64,000 bases of DNA, taken from NCBI GenBank assembly GCA_016124845.1, contig WGMW01000008.1, forward strand, positions 62,001 through 126,000. Direction: 5' to 3'. The position numbers and the translations under genes are program-made. This document shows positions 58,626-64,000 of the stretch, one piece after another. Origin of the DNA: Flavobacteriales bacterium (GTDB taxonomy: Bacteria; Bacteroidota; Bacteroidia; UBA10329). How positions within the stretch are numbered: the stretch's first letter is position 1; every line of letters starts with the position of its first letter. Under the pieces are notes generated by a model. The model was not told the DNA's origin, did not search any database, and saw nothing but the letters and a program-made list of their open reading frames with translations.

Positions 58626-59597
58626 TCAGTCGAAAGATTGGTTGGCTTTGGACGAAAGTTCGATGACCTTCTCGTACTCTTCAGGGCTTAGATCGTTGAA
58701 GAAGAAATTCATCGGATTGATCTTCTCCCCGTTCTTGATCACCTCGTAATGCAAGTGCGGAGCCGTGCTCGTCCCCGTACTTCCTACATAGCCGATAACA
58801 TCGCCACGCTTCACCTTCTCGCCCTTGCGCACCTTGAACTTGCTCATGTGACCATAAAGCGTTTCATAACCGAAACCATGGTCGATGATGATATGATTTC
58901 CGTAGCCGCGGCCTTTGGAAATTACGTCTTCCACAACGCCATCGCCTGTCGCATAGATCTCCGTTCCGCGCGGAGCGGTAAAATCAATTCCTGTATGGAA
59001 ATGGCGCACCTTATATATGGGATGAATCCGCCAGTTGAAACCAGATGCCACACGCGTCAACTTCTCGTTGGAAACAGGCTGAATGGCAGGAATACTCGCC
59101 AGCATCGCCTCCTTGTTCTTCGCCAAGGCGATCACCTCATCGAATGAACGCGACTGCACGACCAATTTCTTGGTGAGTCCGTCCAACCGCTCGGTTGTCG
59201 CTATCACAATATCCGAATTGGCCAACTGCTCCAGTTCCTTATAGCGGTTGACGCCACCGAAACCAGCCTCACGGACCGAATGCGGAATCGGCTCCGCTTC
59301 GAAGATCACGCGGTAAATGTCATCGTCCTTTTCCTGCAATTCCGCCAGCACTTGATCGACTCGCGCCATGCGGTTATTGAGCAATTTGTACTGCAACTCC
59401 AACTGTGCGATCTCACGCTTCAGCTGCTTCTCTTTCGGACTGTCAAAAAAAGTAGTGAAGAGAACGATAACGATGAAGGCAAACACGGAAGCACCGGCCA
59501 CATAACCCAGCACGCGAAGCAGGATCTGCTTCGTTCCCACCTCTACCTTTCGGTACGTGAGTGTACGTTTATCAAACTGGAATTTGACCTTAGACAT
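58626..59597 (-). CDS. M23 family metallopeptidase (LytM/DipM-like)
   Basis: ATG 59597 gives 323 residues; TTG 59639 would add 14. The N-terminus is basic with one transmembrane segment (GYVAGASVFAFIVIVLFTTFF, about 31-51), followed by a coiled coil (KEKQLKREIAQLELQYKLLN) and a C-terminal peptidase M23 domain with the zinc sites in HFHTGIDFTAPRGTEIYA and STAPHLHYEV. It would cut peptidoglycan cross-links at the periplasmic side, possibly as a cell-wall remodelling factor. The MerR gene follows directly. It is divergent from alaS. Confidence 0.9.
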   Translation of the reverse strand: MSKVKFQFDKRTLTYRKVEVGTKQILLRVLGYVAGASVFAFIVIVLFTTFFDSPKEKQLKREIAQLELQYKLLNNRMARVDQVLAELQEKDDDIYRVIFEAEPIPHSVREAGFGGVNRYKELEQLANSDIVIATTERLDGLTKKLVVQSRSFDEVIALAKNKEAMLASIPAIQPVSNEKLTRVASGFNWRIHPIYKVRHFHTGIDFTAPRGTEIYATGDGVVEDVISKGRGYGNHIIIDHGFGYETLYGHMSKFKVRKGEKVKRGDVIGYVGSTGTSTAPHLHYEVIKNGEKINPMNFFFNDLSPEEYEKVIELSSKANQSFD

Positions 59598-59723
59598 TCC
59601 CTTCCGATCCTTAATTTTGGCCGCGTTTTCTGCACGCAAGCCGTGCGAATTTAAGAAAATTGCTCAACGCACTATCTTACAAGAACTTAAGGGCAAGAAC
59701 CTGAAACATAGATCAAACCACGC

Positions 59724-62336
59724 ATGACCAGCAACGAGATCCGCCAGAAATTCCTCGACTTTTTCGAAGCAAAACAGCACCGAATTGTGCCGTCTGCGCC
59801 CATGGTTGTGAAGGACGACCCAACGCTGATGTTCACCAATGCGGGCATGAACCAGTTCAAGGATATTTTCCTCGGAAACAGAACTGCGAAAGATGTGCGC
59901 GTGGCCGATACACAAAAGTGTCTGCGCGTGTCGGGCAAGCACAACGATCTGGAGGAAGTGGGCGTGGACACCTATCACCACACCATGTTCGAAATGCTCG
60001 GCAACTGGAGTTTCGGAGATTACTTCAAGAAGGAAGCAATAGAATGGGCCTGGGAGCTTTTGGTGGATGTTTACGGTCTTGATCCAGAGCGGCTGTACGC
60101 CACCGTTTTTGAAGGCGATGCATCGGACAATCTGGAAGCAGACACCGAAGCGGAAGACCTTTGGAAGCAGTTCCTTCCTGCTGATAGAATTCTTCGCGCC
60201 AGCAAAAAGGACAATTTCTGGGAAATGGGCGACCAAGGTCCGTGCGGTCCATGCTCCGAAATCCATGTGGATCTGCGCTCAGCCGAAGAACGAAACGCAA
60301 AACCTGGAAGAGAATTGGTGAATGCCGATCATCCGCAGGTTGTAGAGATCTGGAACCTGGTTTTCATTCAGTTCAACCGAAAGGCTGATGGCTCGCTGGA
60401 AAGCCTTCCCGCCAAACACGTGGACACAGGAATGGGATTTGAACGCCTCTGCATGGCGCTTCAAGGAAAAACATCGAACTATGACACCGATGTTTTCGGA
60501 CCGATGATCTCGAAAGTTTCGGAATTGAGCGGTGTGAAATACACTTCCTCCAATAGCCAAACAGATATTGCCATCCGTGTCATTTCCGATCACATTCGTG
60601 CGGTTTCGTTTGCCATTTGTGATGGGCAGATCCCTGGAAATTCTGGTGCAGGTTACGTCATCAAACGCATTTTGCGTAGAGCCATCCGCTACGGTTACAG
60701 CTTTCTCGGTTTCAAAGAAGGGTTCATGCACCAATTGGTCGGAACTTTGGCCGATCAAATGGGCGATGCATTCCCTGAGCTGAAGAAGCAGCAGGAACTT
60801 GTAACACGCGTTATCCAAGAAGAAGAAACCTCCTTTCTGCGAACGTTGGAGAAAGGTATCGACCGATTCAACAATTACGTTTCGGGACTGAAAAGTAAAA
60901 CCATTGATGGTGCTTTCGCCTTCGAACTCTACGATACGTTCGGCTTTCCGATCGATCTTACCGAACTCATGGCACGCGAAAAAGGCCTTTCGGTCGATCT
61001 TCAAGGGTTTGAAGCTGGTTTGAACGAGCAGAAAGAGCGTTCGCGTGCGGCAACAGCCACCGAAAGCTCCGATTGGACGGTTCTGCGTCAGGATGACCGC
61101 GAGGAATTTGTGGGGTATGATCTTCTGGAAACCGAGGTCTTCATTACACGCTACCGAAAGGTTTCTGCCAAAGGCAAGGAGTTCTACCAACTCGTATTCA
61201 ATATCACGCCATTTTATGCAGAAAGTGGTGGTCAGGTAGGCGATACTGGTTTCATCGAAGCGAATGGAGAAAAGACCTTCATCTTCGACACGAAGAAAGA
61301 AAACGATCTTATCGTTCATTTCTGCGAGAAGCTTCCGACCGATCCGAAAGCAACTTTTAAAGCAGTTGTAAATGCGTCAAAACGAAAAGCGACTGCCCTC
61401 AATCATTCGGCCACTCACCTGCTGCATGCTGTGCTCCGCGAAGTGTTGGGTGACCACGTTGAACAGAAAGGTTCGTTGGTGAATGCCGACCACTTACGTT
61501 TCGACTTCTCGCATTTCAGTAAAGTTTCTGAGGATGAACTGGCAGCGATTGAAACGAAGATCAACGCCAAGATCCGTGAGAACATTTCGTTGGATGAAAA
61601 ACGGAATGTGCCCATCAATTCAGCAAAGGAAATGGGCGCAATGGCGCTTTTCGGGGAGAAGTATGGCGACCTGGTCCGTGTCATTACATTCGATAAGGAT
61701 TTCTCTGTGGAGCTGTGTGGTGGAACCCACGTGAAAGCAACGGGCGATATCGGTCTTCTGAAAATCGTTTCCGAAGGTTCTGTTGCTGCGGGAATCCGAA
61801 GAATTGAAGCGGTAACAGGACAAAGAGCGTTTGAGGAATTGAACTCAGCTTACGAACAGGTTAATGAATTGAAGAATCTGCTGAAATCAAAGGACGCGTT
61901 GAAGGGAGTTCAGCAACTTCAAACACAGTTAAAAGAACTCCAGCAAAAGATAGAAAGCCTGAATGCGCAGGCTGCAGCTGGACTGAAAGATGAACTTCTT
62001 GCTAAAGCGGTGGATAAAGGTGATTTCAGATTGATCGCTGAGAAGATCGATCTGGATGATTCTTCCGCAATCAAAAACCTATGCTTCGACCTGAAAAAGG
62101 AAAATGGTCTGGTTGCGCTTCTTGGTGTTATTTCAAACGGAAAACCAGGACTTCACTTGGTGATCAGCCAAGATCTCGTGGACTCGAAAGGTTGGAAAGC
62201 AGGAGAACTTATCAGACCGCTGGCCGCGTTGATCAAAGGTGGCGGTGGCGGTCAACCAACGTATGCATCAGCAGGTGGAAGCGATGCGAATGGATTGGCC
62301 AAAGCGTTTGACCAAGTGTCAACTATCTTGAAATAA
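59724..62336 (+). CDS. alaS: Alanine-tRNA ligase
   Basis: The 870-residue protein has the full AlaRS order: class II catalytic core (RQKFLDFFEAKQHRIVPSAP, LMFTNAGMNQFKDIFLG, GPCGPCSEIHVD), the tRNA-recognition region, the editing domain with the zinc site HSATHLLH near residue 558 and CGGTHV near 664, and the C-Ala region ending in GGGGGQPTYASAGGSDANGL. It attaches alanine to tRNA-Ala and hydrolyses Ser- or Gly-tRNA-Ala. Length is normal. It is divergent from the M23 gene and convergent with the PhoD-like gene. Confidence 0.98.
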   Translation: MTSNEIRQKFLDFFEAKQHRIVPSAPMVVKDDPTLMFTNAGMNQFKDIFLGNRTAKDVRVADTQKCLRVSGKHNDLEEVGVDTYHHTMFEMLGNWSFGDYFKKEAIEWAWELLVDVYGLDPERLYATVFEGDASDNLEADTEAEDLWKQFLPADRILRASKKDNFWEMGDQGPCGPCSEIHVDLRSAEERNAKPGRELVNADHPQVVEIWNLVFIQFNRKADGSLESLPAKHVDTGMGFERLCMALQGKTSNYDTDVFGPMISKVSELSGVKYTSSNSQTDIAIRVISDHIRAVSFAICDGQIPGNSGAGYVIKRILRRAIRYGYSFLGFKEGFMHQLVGTLADQMGDAFPELKKQQELVTRVIQEEETSFLRTLEKGIDRFNNYVSGLKSKTIDGAFAFELYDTFGFPIDLTELMAREKGLSVDLQGFEAGLNEQKERSRAATATESSDWTVLRQDDREEFVGYDLLETEVFITRYRKVSAKGKEFYQLVFNITPFYAESGGQVGDTGFIEANGEKTFIFDTKKENDLIVHFCEKLPTDPKATFKAVVNASKRKATALNHSATHLLHAVLREVLGDHVEQKGSLVNADHLRFDFSHFSKVSEDELAAIETKINAKIRENISLDEKRNVPINSAKEMGAMALFGEKYGDLVRVITFDKDFSVELCGGTHVKATGDIGLLKIVSEGSVAAGIRRIEAVTGQRAFEELNSAYEQVNELKNLLKSKDALKGVQQLQTQLKELQQKIESLNAQAAAGLKDELLAKAVDKGDFRLIAEKIDLDDSSAIKNLCFDLKKENGLVALLGVISNGKPGLHLVISQDLVDSKGWKAGELIRPLAALIKGGGGGQPTYASAGGSDANGLAKAFDQVSTILK

Positions 62337-62343
62337 GACAGTC

Positions 62344-63318
62344 TTACCAACCGATCTCGGAGAACAGAACCTCTTGCTGGTACTTCTGTTTTCCATGCTG
62401 GCTGAATTCGGTGAAGGTGAGTTTCTGACCTTCCCAATCAAATTCTATGAAACCGAAATTGTGGCGGCCGTAGCGGGATTTTCCAAGACGATACGGATTC
62501 TGGTTCAAACCCATCACGTTATTTCCGTGAGTCAGACCGCTTGAAGTGAAATCGTAGATCGGATAACTGATCTGATCGTATTTGCGTTTTGATGTTTCCG
62601 TAAAATGAACATCACCGCTAAGGAAAACCACGCCTTTCACTCCAGTTTCTCCAATGAGTTTGATCATACGTTCATGCGACTTCGGGAACTTGGCCCAGTT
62701 CTCAAATGAAGGAACTTCGGCCACAAATTGAATGCTTGACCCAATGACATTGATCTTTGCATCGGAGTTTTTCAATTCATCTTCCAACCACTTCCATTGT
62801 TCCTCGCCCAACATATCTGTTTCAGGTCCAGGGTCTTCTCGATTGAAGCGCGTGTCCAACAGAATGAACTTCACTTTTCGTTCACCTGAACTGTATTCGA
62901 AACTGTTGTAGATCCCTTGTCGCTTCCAACGGGGGTCATCCTCTTTCGCTCCGAAAAAATCCAGAAAAATTTTTCTGCTCTCCTCTTTCTGAGGAAAATC
63001 CTTACCAATATTATTTGCCCCGAAATCATGATCATCCCACGTTCCAATGGTCGGACACGCTTCTTTAAGCAGATTGTAATTCGGGTTGGCCTGCATCATG
63101 GCATATCGCTCAGCCAAACTCTTTCCTGAATTGCCAATGTCTCCATAGACAATGTCACCGAGCCACACCCAAAGCTGCGGTTTCTTTGACACCACGCTTT
63201 TCCAGATGTTCTGTTTGGTGAACTGAAAGCTGCACGAACCGAAGGCAAAACGATCTATCTCCTGTGCCTTTCCAACAAAAGTGGATAGAAATACTGCGAG
63301 AAAAAGGATATTTTTCAT
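62344..63318 (-). CDS. PhoD-like metallophosphatase
   Basis: This 324-residue protein has a signal peptide (KNILFLAVFLSTFVGKAQ) and the PhoD/metallophosphatase pattern: FAFGSCSFQF, VWLGDIVYGD (metal ligand Asp), GTWDDHDFGANN, FILLDTRF and FLSGDVHFTE (ligands Asp and His). The DWDDHD-type motif is typical of alkaline phosphatase D. It would hydrolyse phosphate mono- or diesters in the periplasm or outside the cell. It is convergent with alaS and divergent from the last gene. Confidence 0.93.
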   Translation of the reverse strand: MKNILFLAVFLSTFVGKAQEIDRFAFGSCSFQFTKQNIWKSVVSKKPQLWVWLGDIVYGDIGNSGKSLAERYAMMQANPNYNLLKEACPTIGTWDDHDFGANNIGKDFPQKEESRKIFLDFFGAKEDDPRWKRQGIYNSFEYSSGERKVKFILLDTRFNREDPGPETDMLGEEQWKWLEDELKNSDAKINVIGSSIQFVAEVPSFENWAKFPKSHERMIKLIGETGVKGVVFLSGDVHFTETSKRKYDQISYPIYDFTSSGLTHGNNVMGLNQNPYRLGKSRYGRHNFGFIEFDWEGQKLTFTEFSQHGKQKYQQEVLFSEIGW

Positions 63319-63369
63319 GCGAACAAATGTCGATTTAATTGTTTTAAATCACCGTAAAGTTTAGGCTAA

Positions 63370-64000
63370 ATGAAACTCGTTTTTGCTTCCCTGCTGGTTC
63401 TCGCCTGTTTTGTTCCGATGGCGCAGAATCTACCGATCGGACATCAATCCATCACTTACAATGATCCTTCGCGAAGCAACCGCGCCATTGCGTGCGAGGT
63501 TTATTATCCAGGAACTGCTTCTGGCGACAACGTGGCGGTTGCGGCAGGTGAATTTCCGTTGGTGGTGGTCGGACACGGGTTTTCCATGGCTGTTTCCGCC
63601 TATCAGAACTGGTGGGAAGAATTTGTTCCGAAAGGATACATCTTTGTGCTCCCAACAACCGAAGGCGGTCTTTTCACGGTGAGCCATGGGGATTTTGGAA
63701 TGGATCTCGCTTTCGTGGCGGAACAGATGCAGGCCGCGAACACAAACTCCAATTCGGCTTTCTACGGAAAAGTGAAACCACGGACGGCCATCATGGGCCA
63801 TAGCATGGGCGGTGGAGCCACCATTCTTGCGGCAGCCAACAATACCAACATCGATTGCATTGTGGGATTGGCACCTGCCGAAACCACGCCTTCAGCAGCC
63901 AGCGCAGGAGCGAATGTGAGCGTGCCAGCACTCATTCTTCACGGCAATCAAGATCAGGTTACGCCCGAAGCGGATCACGCGCTGCTCATCTACAACGGAC
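63370..64000 (+). CDS. Alpha/beta hydrolase (chlorophyllase/dienelactone hydrolase-like), 3'-partial
   Basis: The frame from ATG 63370 stays open to the window end, so about 210 residues are visible. The start MKLVFASLLVLACFVPMAQ is a signal peptide. The fold shows VVVGHGFSMAVSAYQNWW, the oxyanion/nucleophile motif IMGHSMGGGATILAAA and ALILHGNQDQVTPEADH, which carries the catalytic Asp; the catalytic His should lie beyond the window. It resembles chlorophyllase-like or dienelactone-hydrolase-like exported esterases. Substrate unknown. Confidence 0.85.
   Translation, partial: MKLVFASLLVLACFVPMAQNLPIGHQSITYNDPSRSNRAIACEVYYPGTASGDNVAVAAGEFPLVVVGHGFSMAVSAYQNWWEEFVPKGYIFVLPTTEGGLFTVSHGDFGMDLAFVAEQMQAANTNSNSAFYGKVKPRTAIMGHSMGGGATILAAANNTNIDCIVGLAPAETTPSAASAGANVSVPALILHGNQDQVTPEADHALLIYNG

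Noticed and set aside
60279-61319. Minus-strand open frame of 346 codons inside alaS
   Set aside because: It is fully antisense to alaS, which has all expected AlaRS motifs; no independent feature supports it.

Overview
The window looks like chromosome of a Bacteroidota bacterium, most likely a Flavobacteriales-type marine or freshwater lineage. Evidence seen in sequence: secreted proteins ending in type IX secretion (T9SS) sorting domains of both type A and type B, a PorV-like outer-membrane protein, a TonB-dependent receptor with a CarboxypepD_reg-like N-domain, a FISUMP-domain lipoprotein, promoters of the Bacteroidota form TTTG-N19/20-TAnnTTTG, a tmRNA with tag GESNFALAA, and a structured RNA resembling the Flavo-1 motif. 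The organism cannot be named more closely from sequence reading alone.

Region 1 (1-24.1 kb) is an accessory surface-glycan or glycolipid locus and the most interesting part of the window. It begins with a polytopic membrane protein (cut by the window edge) and a GT2 glycosyltransferase, followed by five consecutive plus-strand phytanoyl-CoA-dioxygenase-family (PhyH) genes, named PhyH1-5 here. Convergent to these is a two-gene unit: an O-antigen-type ABC transporter ATPase (Wzt) and a prolyl-hydroxylase-like Fe(II)/2-oxoglutarate enzyme whose iron-binding motif reads H-x-G (the halogenase pattern) instead of H-x-D. After a divergent pair of small lipoproteins comes a tightly overlapping seven-gene minus-strand operon (19070 to 10897): the ABC permease (Wzm), PhyH10, two double-domain PhyH proteins (PhyH9, PhyH8), PhyH7, PhyH6 and a SAM methyltransferase. 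In total there are 10 PhyH polypeptides carrying 12 PhyH domains, plus the H-x-G enzyme. A second coupled operon (24074 to 19999) encodes a sulfotransferase, an acyl carrier protein, a FabH-like ketosynthase III, a membrane GT2 and a GNAT acyltransferase. Many of these soluble enzymes have a short basic amphipathic segment at one terminus, and three share a conserved C-terminal tail (R-S/T-F-W-x-x-Y-T-P-x-N-I). Inference: this is a membrane-associated assembly line that repeatedly hydroxylates (perhaps also halogenates), methylates and sulfates a lipid-linked glycan or acyl chain, which is then exported by Wzm/Wzt.

Region 2 (24.2-33.3 kb) holds a very large PKD-repeat T9SS cargo protein, a small exported HMA-like protein, a gamma-glutamyltransferase-like enzyme, an HD phosphohydrolase-like protein coupled to an exported GH13 glucosidase, and the tmRNA gene with its terminator and a duplicated 3' end.

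Region 3 (33.3-44.8 kb) is housekeeping: a saccharopine/alanine dehydrogenase-like enzyme, rpe, pnp, rpsO, a Flavo-1-like RNA, accD, fbaB, an Omp85-family protein, a SpoU RNA methyltransferase, ruvC, a HIT protein and greA. Region 4 (44.8-56.6 kb) holds a PorV-like protein / T9SS cargo / TonB-receptor operon, a small basic exported protein, a degenerate Rieske-like lipoprotein, hldD and a small T9SS protein flanked by 16-bp inverted repeats. Region 5 (56.7-64 kb) holds an alpha-solenoid protein, a MerR regulator, an M23 peptidase, alaS, a PhoD-like phosphatase and the start of an alpha/beta hydrolase that runs off the end.
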